Assembly: GCF_002940685.1 (NCBI RefSeq) | Contig: NZ_PNFP01000016.1 | Coordinates: 1 to 64,000, forward strand | Length of the DNA: 64,000 nucleotides | Direction: 5' to 3' | From: Ensifer adhaerens | GTDB lineage: Bacteria > Pseudomonadota > Alphaproteobacteria > Rhizobiales > Rhizobiaceae | In this document: one piece after another, positions 27,667 through 35,164 of the stretch | Position numbering within the stretch: the stretch's first letter is position 1 | Layout: the number at the start of each line of letters is the position of its first letter | Made by a program: the position numbers and the translations under genes | The notes under the pieces: generated by a model | Told to the model about the DNA's origin: nothing | What the model saw: only the letters and a program-made list of their open reading frames with translations | The model's database searches: none

Positions 27667-27804
27667 ATGCGCGCTACAATCCTGTTGGCAATGGTTCTCG
27701 CCCTCGCCGGATGCTCCCAGACCGGCGGCGGCGGTGGTAGCTACGCCGCGGACTACGAGGCCGGCGACGGTGACTACTACCACGGTATCGTGGCGCCAAG
27801 ATAA
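27667..27804 (+). CDS. Very small lipoprotein (45 aa)
   Basis: Encodes a 45-aa peptide starting MRATILLAMVLALAGC. This is a charged start, a short hydrophobic core and a lipobox LALAGC with the lipidated Cys at residue 16. The mature 30 residues are Gly/Tyr/Asp-rich (SQTGGGGGSYAADYEAGDGD and on). AAAGG stands 8 nt upstream of the ATG. It resembles the entericidin-like and other tiny lipoproteins common in Rhizobiales, but I do not assign a family. It is divergent from gntT with about 280 nt between them. Confidence 0.7.
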   Translation: MRATILLAMVLALAGCSQTGGGGGSYAADYEAGDGDYYHGIVAPR

Positions 27805-27909
27805 GCTTTCGACTGCCTTCACGAGAGACCCCTTTCGTGTTCCAGCGGGATGGACGCTTGCACCGCTGCTCCATCCCGACGACCGGGTCGATCAGGCCAA
27901 TAGGGGCGC

Positions 27910-29253
27910 TCACTCCGTGGAATAGAGCTCTTCCTCCCGCGCGTTCAGCATCCCCGCCAATGTTCGCAGGCCGCTGTCGAGCTGCTCCATCGTCGGGGTC
28001 GCCAGCGCCAGCCTGACGGCATTCGGCGCGTGCCCGGGCATGACAGCGAAGGTCGTCGAGGGCGTCAGGGCGATATCGCGCCTGGCCGCTGCAACGACGA
28101 AACTCTGCGAGCGCCAGTGGGGCGGCAAGGTCAGCCAGAGATGGAAGCAATTGCTGTTGGCCTGGACTTCGAAGCCGGAGAGGCGGTCGGCCGCAAGCTT
28201 CTGGCGCGCGCGCGCGTCGAGCCGCTTCAGCCTGACCAGCTCGGCAACGGTGCCGTCGGCCATGATCCGCTGGGCAGCGGCGAAGGTAAAGCCGGAGGCG
28301 GACCAGCCGCCGGACCGCACCGACGCCATCATGCTTTCACGCAAGCGCAGCGGCGTGACGATGAAGCCGAGCGACAGGCCCGGCGCGACCCGCTTGGACA
28401 GGCTGTCGACGACGACGCAGCTTTCCGGCGCCAGCGCGGCGAGCGGCAGGTCGTCCTCGAGAAAACTGTAGACGCGATCCTCGATGACTGGGAGGTCGAG
28501 TGCTTCGACGACCCGGATCAGATCGCTCCGCCGCGCCGGCGACATCGTCGTGCCGAGCGGGTTCTGCGCCGCAGGCTGGACGTAGATCGCCGAGAGCCGG
28601 GCCTCCTGTTGCGCCTTCAGCACCGAGTCCGGCCGCACGCCGTCCTCGTCCATCGCAAGCGGCACCAGCGTGATGCCCAAGCGGACGGCGACCCCCTTGA
28701 TGAAGGGATAGGTCAATGCCTCCACCCCGCATCGGCCGCCCGTCGGGACGAGCGCGGCGAGTGCCGCGGCAATGGCCTGCCGTCCGTTGCCGGTAAAAAC
28801 GAGTTGCTCGGCCGCAGGCGCCCATCCGCCCCGTGACAGAAATTTGGCCCCCGCGCTTCGCGCCGCGGTCGTTCCGGTGCTGGTGACCTGCCTCAGCGCG
28901 CCATCCAGGGCCGCGACTTTTTCCAGGCCCGCGAGGCTCCTTGCGATCAGCGCGGTCTGTTCGGGCAGAACTGGATAGTTGAATTCCAGGTCTATCCGGA
29001 TGCCGCGCGGCTCGCCGAGCGCCTCCGCGCCGCGCCTGGCCTCGCCCGAGACGAATGTGCCCCGGCCCACTTCGCCGACGACAAGTCCGCGACGCAGCAA
29101 TTCGGAAAAGACGCGGCTGGCGGTCGAAACGGCAATCTTGTGCTCATAGGCAAAGCGTCGTTGCGGCGGCAGGCGGTCACCCGGCTTCAGTGTACCGTTC
29201 GCGATCTGCGCCGCGACCGCGTCCGCGAGCCTGATATATTCGGAGTTCGACAT
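27910..29253 (-). CDS. MocR-type regulator: GntR winged helix fused to class I aminotransferase domain
   Basis: 447 aa. Residues 1-72 are a GntR winged helix (LADAVAAQIANGTLKPGDRL, then FAYEHKIAVSTASRVFSELL and GRGTFVSGEA). Residues 90-440 are a fold-type I aminotransferase domain with TGNGRQAIAAAL, YVQPAAQNPLGTTMSPARR and the PLP lysine in VDSLSKRVAPGLSLGF. MocR proteins use bound PLP, sometimes with an amino acid, as the signal. It is divergent from the TauE/SafE-type permease gene with 132 nt between, so that permease is its likely target, possibly along with its own gene. Confidence 0.92.
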   Translation of the reverse strand: MSNSEYIRLADAVAAQIANGTLKPGDRLPPQRRFAYEHKIAVSTASRVFSELLRRGLVVGEVGRGTFVSGEARRGAEALGEPRGIRIDLEFNYPVLPEQTALIARSLAGLEKVAALDGALRQVTSTGTTAARSAGAKFLSRGGWAPAAEQLVFTGNGRQAIAAALAALVPTGGRCGVEALTYPFIKGVAVRLGITLVPLAMDEDGVRPDSVLKAQQEARLSAIYVQPAAQNPLGTTMSPARRSDLIRVVEALDLPVIEDRVYSFLEDDLPLAALAPESCVVVDSLSKRVAPGLSLGFIVTPLRLRESMMASVRSGGWSASGFTFAAAQRIMADGTVAELVRLKRLDARARQKLAADRLSGFEVQANSNCFHLWLTLPPHWRSQSFVVAAARRDIALTPSTTFAVMPGHAPNAVRLALATPTMEQLDSGLRTLAGMLNAREEELYSTE

Positions 29254-29385
29254 TTATTGCTCCGAGTACAATGTTTGGATTGCACAGAGCATTATCTGCG
29301 ATCATTCTTCTCCCATCAACCCACTTCCACTGAAAAACGCGAGACGCTTCCGGCGTCGCGGGCGCGTCAACGCGGAGCCACCGCC

Positions 29386-30144
29386 ATGGAACTGACCCTT
29401 GCGACAATTCTGGTCGCCTTTGCCGGCGTGTTTCTGATCAGCTTCATGCGCGGCGCATTTGGCGGCGGCTTCGCCATCATCGGCATTCCGCTGCTGTCGA
29501 TCGTGATGGATCCGGTTGCGGCCGGCGGTCTGCTCGCGCCGCTGTTCATCGCAATGGACCTCGTTGCCTTGCGCTACTGGAAGCCATCGACCTGGTCGAA
29601 ACCGGACCTGGTGCTGCTCGTTCCCGGGCTGGTGATCGGTATCGGCATTGGTTACGTCGTGTTCCGTGTCCTGGACCATCGGGCGATCGCAATCCTGATG
29701 GCAGCGATCACGCTTGCCTTTGTCGGCCTCTGGCTCATCCGGGGCGCGGAGGTGACGCCGCATCCGCGGTCGCGACCAAAGGCCGTTGCCGCCGGCTTCA
29801 CCTCGGGGATCACCACCATGGTGGCCCATTCGGGCGGGCCGCCGCTGGCGATGTACCTCTTGCCTCTCGGCCTCAGCAAGGAAATCTATGCGGGAACCAC
29901 GAGCCTGTTCTTTACCGTCGGCAACGCGACCAAGCTGGTGCCCTGGCTCATCCTTTCGCAGCCATCGATCGGCACCTGGACGCTGATGGCGCTTTGCCTT
30001 CTCACCATTCCGGTCGGCGTATGGTCGGGCTGGCGGCTGCATGGCGTGCTGGACCAGCGCCAGGTCTATCGCGCCTGCTATGGGCTGCTGGTCGTCACCG
30101 CATTGAAATTGCTGTGGGATGGCGTTTCCGGCTTCATCGCCTGA
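29386..30144 (+). CDS. TauE/SafE family anion permease
   Basis: 252-aa membrane protein with about 7-8 helices and the internal duplication of the TauE/SafE family, members of which export sulfite, sulfoacetate or related organosulfur anions. Visible marks are MRGAFGGGFAIIGIPLLS in the first half and FTSGITTMVAHSGGPPLAMY in the second. The start at 29386 has GGAG 8 nt upstream; the open frame extending further upstream overlaps the regulator promoter. It is controlled, I infer, by the divergent MocR protein, which would suggest a small amine- or sulfonate-containing compound as signal. Confidence 0.88.
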   Translation: MELTLATILVAFAGVFLISFMRGAFGGGFAIIGIPLLSIVMDPVAAGGLLAPLFIAMDLVALRYWKPSTWSKPDLVLLVPGLVIGIGIGYVVFRVLDHRAIAILMAAITLAFVGLWLIRGAEVTPHPRSRPKAVAAGFTSGITTMVAHSGGPPLAMYLLPLGLSKEIYAGTTSLFFTVGNATKLVPWLILSQPSIGTWTLMALCLLTIPVGVWSGWRLHGVLDQRQVYRACYGLLVVTALKLLWDGVSGFIA

Positions 30145-30153
30145 CCCTTGGAT

Positions 30154-30195
30154 CTAAAGCGCGCCGCGAACTTTCAGATACGCTCGGTGCGCTTT
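30154..30195. repeat. Palindromic intergenic repeat, AAAGCGC arms
   Basis: Arms TAAAGCGC near 30153 and GCGCTTTA near 30189 bracket about 28 nt. It lies just after the TauE/SafE gene and is the first half of a compound mosaic with the longer hairpin that follows. Similar units occur between genes across Rhizobiaceae. Confidence 0.5.
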
Positions 30196-30210
30196 AAAGT
30201 ATTGATTTGT

Positions 30211-30253
30211 CGCTTGTCGCGCAAAACCGCTGCGCACTTTTGCGCGACAAGCG
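30211..30253. terminator. 16-bp perfect hairpin between convergent genes, likely bidirectional terminator
   Basis: Arms 30211-30226 and 30238-30253 match perfectly over 16 bp (CGCTTGTCGCGCAAAA and its complement) with an 11-nt loop. The run of A/T at the loop side gives U-rich transcript in both directions. It ends on the base before the stop codon of the minus-strand methyltransferase-like gene and lies 66 nt past the plus-strand permease. The sequence type (TTGTCGCGCAAAA...TTTTGCGCGACAA) is a widespread rhizobial intergenic repeat. Confidence 0.6.
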
Positions 30254-30736
30254 CTAGAGCCAGCGCCTGACGCGCGCCTTGTAGGCCCGATAGACGTCGC
30301 CGAACTTGCGTTCGAGATAGGCCTCCTCGCGCGCCACCACGCCGTGGCGGATGACGAGATAGAAGGGCGCCAGCAGGATCAACAGCCACAGGCTGTCAAA
30401 GACGATGGAAAAGCCGATCAGGCCGAGGAACATGCCCATGTAGATGGGGTTGCGGGTGAAGCGGTAGGGACCGGCTTCGACGATCGTCGACGTCGGTCGA
30501 TGGATCTGGATCTCGGTTCCCGCGCGGCCGAAGGTCATCGCCGCCCAGATCAAAAGCGCGAGACCGGCGAGAAAGACGATGCCGCCGACGAGGACGCCCT
30601 GTACCATTTCGGGCACGAACGGCAGCGGGTAGAGCCGGTCGAGCACGAGGCCGCCGCCCACCGACAGCACCCAGGCGACCGGCGGGTGAACCACCGCACC
30701 GGAACTGTCAGGCGCTTGTCCCGTCGCCTCGTTCAT
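30254..30736 (-). CDS. Isoprenylcysteine carboxyl methyltransferase-like (ICMT/PEMT family) membrane protein
   Basis: 160-aa membrane protein with about four helices and the conserved C-terminal SAM-binding core of the ICMT/PEMT group: GPYRFTRNPIYMGMFLGLIG followed by REEAYLERKFGDVYRAYKAR. Bacterial members methylate small lipidic or unknown substrates. The start at 30736 has GAGGAGG 7 nt upstream. It stands alone between two convergent and divergent neighbours, so context gives no substrate. Confidence 0.8.
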   Translation of the reverse strand: MNEATGQAPDSSGAVVHPPVAWVLSVGGGLVLDRLYPLPFVPEMVQGVLVGGIVFLAGLALLIWAAMTFGRAGTEIQIHRPTSTIVEAGPYRFTRNPIYMGMFLGLIGFSIVFDSLWLLILLAPFYLVIRHGVVAREEAYLERKFGDVYRAYKARVRRWL

Positions 30737-30889
30737 CCGAACACCTCCTCGTTCCCGCACAAATGGCGCAGCTTGCCATTTTAGCGGAAGCGGACCATTT
30801 GCGAAAACACTTCGAGGCGGTATGTGAACTGGAGATCATCGCTCTCCTTGGGTCGGTGAACCTGCTATAGCTACAACAGGACGAGACAC

Positions 30890-31315
30890 ATGAAAGCACG
30901 CGTCAAATGGGTGGAAGACCGGACCTTCGTCGGAGAGTCCGGCAGCGGCCACAAAGTCGTATTGGGAACCGCCTTCGGAGAGGAAGGGCGCACCCCGGGA
31001 CCGAGCCCGATGGAACTGGTGCTGATCGGCACGGGCGGCTGCTCGGCCTATGACGTCGTGCACATCCTGGAGAAGGGCCGCGAGCCGGTCGAAGACTGCG
31101 TCGTCGAACTCGACGCCGACCGTGCCGAGACGGAACCGCGCGTCTTTACCCGCATCCACATGCACTTCATCGTCAAGGGCCGCGGGCTTGCGGTCAACAA
31201 GGTCGAGCGCGCCGTTTCGCTCTCGATCGAGAAATACTGCTCGGCCTCGGCGATGCTCGCCAAAACCGCGACGATCACGCATGATTTCGAGGTGGTCGAC
31301 ACCAGCGCCGGCTGA
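30890..31315 (+). CDS. OsmC family protein
   Basis: 141-aa peroxiredoxin-like protein. The OsmC/Ohr fold carries two reactive cysteines, here Cys51 in GTGGCSAYD and Cys117 in EKYCSASAM, suited to reduction of organic hydroperoxides. The segment GPSPMELVLIGTGGCSA is the family's core helix. Its sequence is closer to the general OsmC/YhfA-type than to Ohr. It is divergent from the methyltransferase-like gene and convergent with the glyoxalase-like gene. Confidence 0.9.
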   Translation: MKARVKWVEDRTFVGESGSGHKVVLGTAFGEEGRTPGPSPMELVLIGTGGCSAYDVVHILEKGREPVEDCVVELDADRAETEPRVFTRIHMHFIVKGRGLAVNKVERAVSLSIEKYCSASAMLAKTATITHDFEVVDTSAG

Positions 31316-31367
31316 GCCGACCCGTCTTTCGTTCCCGGTGGGACGAATGACATTAAGCGCGCGGAAG

Positions 31368-31748
31368 TTATCGGCGCGCTGGCTGAAACAGTTCGACGAC
31401 ATTGCCCGAAGGGTCGACCAGCAGGATCTGCGCCCCTCCGGGCCCGGTGACGATGTCATTGCGAAAACGAACGCCGGCGCGGCGCAGCCGCTCCACCTCC
31501 GCGTTCAGGTCATCGACGATGAGATGGATGCGGTTCCAGCCGCCGGGACCGGGCCTCTCGCCGTCCGGCATCGCCCTGCCCGCCGAGCTCTTCGGCCCAC
31601 TGAGCAGCAGCCGCAGCGCTCCGCGCTGGACATCGGCGAAGGCCGGCGGATAGCTCGTCAGAACCGAAAAGCCGAGATGGGCGGTGTACCAGGCGACCGC
31701 AGCCTCCACGTCGTCGACCATGTAGCGAACGTTGACCGTTTCAGACAT
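31368..31748 (-). CDS. Glyoxalase/bleomycin resistance/dioxygenase (VOC) superfamily protein
   Basis: 126-aa vicinal oxygen chelate fold. The two beta-alpha-beta-beta-beta modules show VRYMVDDVEAAVAWYTAHLG and IHLIVDDLNAEVERLRRAG, ending with ILLVDPSGNVVELFQPA. The metal-binding His/Glu pair is plausible (His in RIHLIV, Glu in VVELF). GGAGG lies 7 nt upstream of the ATG at 31748. Members include lyases and antibiotic-binding proteins, so the reaction is not assignable. It follows the aldo/keto reductase gene on the same strand with a 118-nt gap. Confidence 0.88.
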   Translation of the reverse strand: MSETVNVRYMVDDVEAAVAWYTAHLGFSVLTSYPPAFADVQRGALRLLLSGPKSSAGRAMPDGERPGPGGWNRIHLIVDDLNAEVERLRRAGVRFRNDIVTGPGGAQILLVDPSGNVVELFQPARR

Positions 31749-31866
31749 TGCCTTTCCTCCGAAGCGAAGACTGTCGTCATCAGAAACCGGCGCCCTGGGC
31801 ATGAGCTTGTTGCGGGTCGACCTCGCTCGACAACGTCCTCGTCTTCAAGGAGGATGTCGCCGATTT

Positions 31867-32838
31867 TCAATCTCGATAGAAATTGCGCCGCCAGCGATGG
31901 GCGCTCAGCTTCGCCCGCTGGGCGTCCGGCAAACCCCGCCCGTCGCCGATGGCGCAGTTGCGCTCGACGTTGCGCACCGAGCGCATCCCCGGGATGACCG
32001 TCGAGACGGCCGGGTGGCTGAGAACGAAGCGAAGCGCCGTCTCCGCCAATGCGTCCGGCTTGATCTCCAGGTCCTCGACGATCTTCTGCGTCCGCTCCTC
32101 GACCTCGCGCTTGCGCTCGCCGCGGAAATAGGTTTCGCGGAAATCGCCCTCGGGGAAGACGGTGTCGGCGCGGATCTGGCCGGTGAGGCCGCCCTCATCC
32201 AGCGCCACGCGGACGATGACCCCGACATTGTGCTTCAGGCACGCCGGCAGCAGCTTTTCCTCAGGCGCCTGCTCGAAGATGTTGTAGATCACCTGCACGC
32301 TGTCGACGACGCCGGTCTCGATCAGTCTCAGTGCATTGTCCGGTTCGTAGTCGTTGATCGAAACGCCGAAGAAGCGGATCTTGCCGTCGCGCTTCAGCCG
32401 CTCGACCGCCTCCAGCCAGTCGCCGCGGCCGACCCATTCGTCGGACCACACGTGGAATTGCTGCACATCGATGGTCTCGACGCCGAGATTGCGCAGGCTC
32501 GTCTCGGTGCAGGCAATCACGTGGTCGGCCGGAAAGGTCTGCTCGGCCGGTGTGCCGGCATGCGCGGGCCATTGCAGGTTCTGCGGCGGGATCTTGGTGG
32601 CGACGTGGATCGTCTCCGACCTTTCGCGCAGCAAGGCGCCGATAAGCTTTTCGCTGTGGCCCTGACCGTAGCCGAGCGCAGTGTCGATAAAATTGAGGCC
32701 GAGATCGACGGCGCGGTTGAGTGCACGCGCGGACTCGTCGTCGCTGGCACCCTGCCAATGGCTCTTGCCGATGCCCCAGGCACCGTAGCCGATTTCGGAG
32801 ATGCGCAGGCCCGTGCGGCCGAAGGTTCTGTAGTGCAT
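31867..32838 (-). CDS. Aldo/keto reductase
   Basis: 323-aa NADPH-dependent oxidoreductase of the AKR superfamily. The catalytic tetrad is in place: Asp52, Tyr57 ([14 protein letters not shown]), Lys82 (ATKIP) and His129 (QQFHVW). The C-terminal cofactor region has [20 protein letters not shown]. The start at 32838 ([14 protein letters not shown]) is the normal AKR N-terminus; upstream in-frame codons lack a ribosome site. It probably reduces an aldehyde or sugar; substrate unknown. Confidence 0.92.
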   Translation of the reverse strand: MHYRTFGRTGLRISEIGYGAWGIGKSHWQGASDDESARALNRAVDLGLNFIDTALGYGQGHSEKLIGALLRERSETIHVATKIPPQNLQWPAHAGTPAEQTFPADHVIACTETSLRNLGVETIDVQQFHVWSDEWVGRGDWLEAVERLKRDGKIRFFGVSINDYEPDNALRLIETGVVDSVQVIYNIFEQAPEEKLLPACLKHNVGVIVRVALDEGGLTGQIRADTVFPEGDFRETYFRGERKREVEERTQKIVEDLEIKPDALAETALRFVLSHPAVSTVIPGMRSVRNVERNCAIGDGRGLPDAQRAKLSAHRWRRNFYRD

Positions 32839-32951
32839 GATGATCTCGCTGGCATTGGAGAGGATGGGACGTCGCCGGTTATCTAGGCTTCGGTCATCGA
32901 CCGTCAACCGGGATATGTCCCGGTCGCAGACGGCATTCCTGCCCTGACGTC

Positions 32952-33362
32952 CTATGCAAGGAACCAGAAGAAGACGGCCGACAGGAAGATGAAGGCGAGC
33001 ACCATCCCCATGAACTGCCGCATGGCCTCGCTGGTATTGTCACCGAGCAGGGCCACCCAGATGGGGCCGCCGGTGCAGTCTTGGTCGCGGAGGTCCTCGA
33101 TGGAGGCCAACGCTTCGCGGCCGGCCGGCCGGTGGCTGTAGTCGTGCGGCGGCGGTTGCCGGTTGCGATCAGCGACAGGAGCAGCCGAAAGGTCGGGCGC
33201 GACCAGGCCGCCGTCGCCTGCATCGACGACCTGCGCCCGCCCGGCCTCCATTGCGGGCCGGTCGCGCGCCGCATCATCCTGCCGGAGACGCCCGGCGCCA
33301 TGGTGAAACGCCCAGCGCAGTGCTTTCGGCGACGAATCGGATTTCGAGCGACGGATAGACAT
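32952..33362 (-). CDS. Unknown small protein with C-terminal membrane anchor
   Basis: 136 aa, no family recognised. The N-terminal 110 residues are polar with many Arg, Asp and Pro and look disordered. The final 22 residues are one hydrophobic helix ([20 protein letters not shown]) ending at the C-terminus, the topology of a tail-anchored protein. GGGAGG is 6 nt upstream of the ATG at 33362. It could be a narrow-range rhizobial protein. Because the middle is compositionally biased, part of it might be miscalled, but the RBS plus hydrophobic end support a real gene. Confidence 0.6.
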   Translation of the reverse strand: MSIRRSKSDSSPKALRWAFHHGAGRLRQDDAARDRPAMEAGRAQVVDAGDGGLVAPDLSAAPVADRNRQPPPHDYSHRPAGREALASIEDLRDQDCTGGPIWVALLGDNTSEAMRQFMGMVLAFIFLSAVFFWFLA

Positions 33363-33476
33363 CACGCACCTCCCGCAGCCTTAACCGCCTGTCGGGCGCT
33401 TTGGTTCCGTGCGCAGGCACGGATTGATCGCGTGGCGGCCGTGATGCGCCGCTTTAGGGGCTGAAGAGAAGTTGCC

Positions 33477-33516
33477 GAAAACAAAAGAGCCCGCCGCGGG
33501 AGGAGCGGCAGGCTCT
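33477..33516 (-). terminator. Rho-independent terminator of the anti-SD sRNA
   Basis: A stem of 11 pairs with one mismatch (AGAGCCYGCCGC type arms, 33486-33497 with 33505-33516) is followed on the minus strand by a U-rich run at 33477-33486. Its loop is itself one of the anti-SD loops, so terminator and target-binding site are the same hairpin. Confidence 0.75.
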
Positions 33517-33640
33517 CTAAAAATCGATCAGCAGCCTGGGAGGAGGAGTGGCGCTGATCTCGTGAACGATCCATGGGAGGAGGAGATCGTTCACCGCATC
33601 GAAGCTCTGCGGGAGGAGATGCATTGCTTCGATGAGGTGA
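33477..33640 (-). ncRNA. Multi-hairpin sRNA with four anti-Shine-Dalgarno loops (cuckoo RNA type)
   Basis: Read on the minus strand, this segment folds into four successive hairpins, each showing CUCCUCCC or CCUCCUCCC in its loop: stems 33597-33605/33626-33634, 33562-33571/33585-33594, 33526-33532/33553-33559, and 33486-33497/33505-33516. The last stem is followed by TTTTGTTTTC, a Rho-independent terminator, which sets the strand and 3' end. Loops of this sequence pair with ribosome-binding sites. The family known as cuckoo RNAs (with CcsR RNAs in Rhodobacter) has exactly this design. The 5' end is not defined. No small DUF1127 gene, the usual companion in Rhodobacter, is seen upstream. Confidence 0.75.
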
Positions 33641-33817
33641 ATATACAGCGATCCTGCCCAAATCGTAGGCGGAATTTGCGCAAGTCAGCTATGCGCTATG
33701 CGCGCAGCGCAACATCGGAGGCGGCCATACCGGCGATGTGCGGGGAGGCTTCGGGCCACGTACGACTGGGCGTGGACGTGCGCATCCACGCTTGCGCGCC
33801 GCCATCGGCCGCGGCGA

Positions 33818-35158
33818 TCAGTTTTCCATGAAGGCGCGCGCCATGCTGTCGCGAATCGGCTTGGTAAGGTAGTCGAAGAAGGTCCGTTCCGCGGTCTGGA
33901 TCAGGATTTCGGCCGGCATGCCGGGGGTCACGACGAAGTTGTGAACCCTTGCAAGCTCGGTTGCCGGCAGGCTGACGCGCGCCAGGTAGACCTCGCGCGT
34001 GCCTTCCTGCGTCTGCACCGGCAGGGCGTCCGCCGAGACGTAGAAGACCTGCCCGTTGAGGACCGGCGTCGTGCGCTGGTTGAGCGCCGTCAGCCGCACC
34101 GTCGCCTTCTCGCCGACCCGGATATTGTCGACGTCGGTGCGAAGCACCTGCGCCTCGATGATGAGCGGCACGTCGGCCGGCAGGATTTCCATGATCGGCT
34201 TGCCGCTCTCGATGACGCCGCCGGACGTATGGAAATGCATCCGGATGACGGTCCCGGTGACCGGCGCGTTGATCGTCGCACGGCGCAGCACATTGGTGGC
34301 GCCGCGCAATTGTTCACGCACCGTGTCGAGTTCGGCCTCGGCCTTCTGCAATTCGTCGAGCGCCGCCTCCTGGTAACTCTGTTCGGTCTGGTTGACCTGC
34401 TGCTGCTGCTTGAGGATCTGGGCGCCGGTCTCCGAGACTTCGGACATCAGACGCCCGATCTGCCCCTCTGCATCGGCGATCGCGCGCTGGATGGTCTTGA
34501 TCTCCGTCTTGCGGATCAGGTCCTTGGCCAACAGCGTCTTCTTGCCGATATATTCCTCCTCGAGCAGGACCCGTTGCTCGCGCACCGATTTCAGCTGCTC
34601 ATGAAAACCTTGCGAGCGGAACTCCAGGCTCTCGATGTTCCGCTTCAACAGTCCGATGTCGCTGTCGAGCTTGCTCCTCCAGGTCTGGAAATTGAGCTCC
34701 TGGCTCTGCACGATCGGGACAATCTCAGGATCCTTCTTGACGTGCTCCGTAAGAGCCGCCGGCAGCACGATCTGCTTCAGACCATGCGCCTGCGCGGTCA
34801 GCCGGGCGACGATCGCCTCCAGTCGCGCCCAGCGCAGAAAATACTGCCTCTCGTTCGCTTGCGCTGCCGTCTCGTCCAACCGCACCAACGGCTGATCCGC
34901 GGTTACCCGGTCGCCCTCGCTCACCAGGATTTCCTTGATGATCCCGCCTTCGAAGTGCTGGACCACCTTGTTCTGCCCGGTTGCGACAAAGCTGCCCTGG
35001 GCGATGATGGCTGCCGCCAGCGGGGCGGTGAAGGCCCAAATGCCAAAGCCGCCGAAGGTGACCGCGATCAGCACCAGGCCGATCATCGTATGCTGCCAGA
35101 TCGAGCGCGGAACCTCCGCGTACCAGGTCAGATCCTGCACTTTGGCCATGTCGCTCAT
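33818..35158 (-). CDS. Type I secretion membrane fusion protein, HlyD family
   Basis: 446-aa periplasmic adaptor linking the inner-membrane ABC exporter to a TolC-type outer-membrane channel. It has a short cytosolic N-terminus, one membrane helix (about residues 24-44, MIGLVLIAVTFGGFGIWAF), a lipoyl half with GGIIKEILVSEGDRV, a long coiled-coil hairpin (about 100-290), and the second lipoyl/beta-barrel half ending with the HlyD-family VTPGMPAEILIQTAERTFFD followed by YLTKPI. It follows the ABC gene by 6 nt. It resembles PrsE-type proteins. No outer-membrane channel gene is in the window. Confidence 0.93.
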   Translation of the reverse strand: MSDMAKVQDLTWYAEVPRSIWQHTMIGLVLIAVTFGGFGIWAFTAPLAAAIIAQGSFVATGQNKVVQHFEGGIIKEILVSEGDRVTADQPLVRLDETAAQANERQYFLRWARLEAIVARLTAQAHGLKQIVLPAALTEHVKKDPEIVPIVQSQELNFQTWRSKLDSDIGLLKRNIESLEFRSQGFHEQLKSVREQRVLLEEEYIGKKTLLAKDLIRKTEIKTIQRAIADAEGQIGRLMSEVSETGAQILKQQQQVNQTEQSYQEAALDELQKAEAELDTVREQLRGATNVLRRATINAPVTGTVIRMHFHTSGGVIESGKPIMEILPADVPLIIEAQVLRTDVDNIRVGEKATVRLTALNQRTTPVLNGQVFYVSADALPVQTQEGTREVYLARVSLPATELARVHNFVVTPGMPAEILIQTAERTFFDYLTKPIRDSMARAFMEN

Positions 35159-35164
35159 GTTCGC

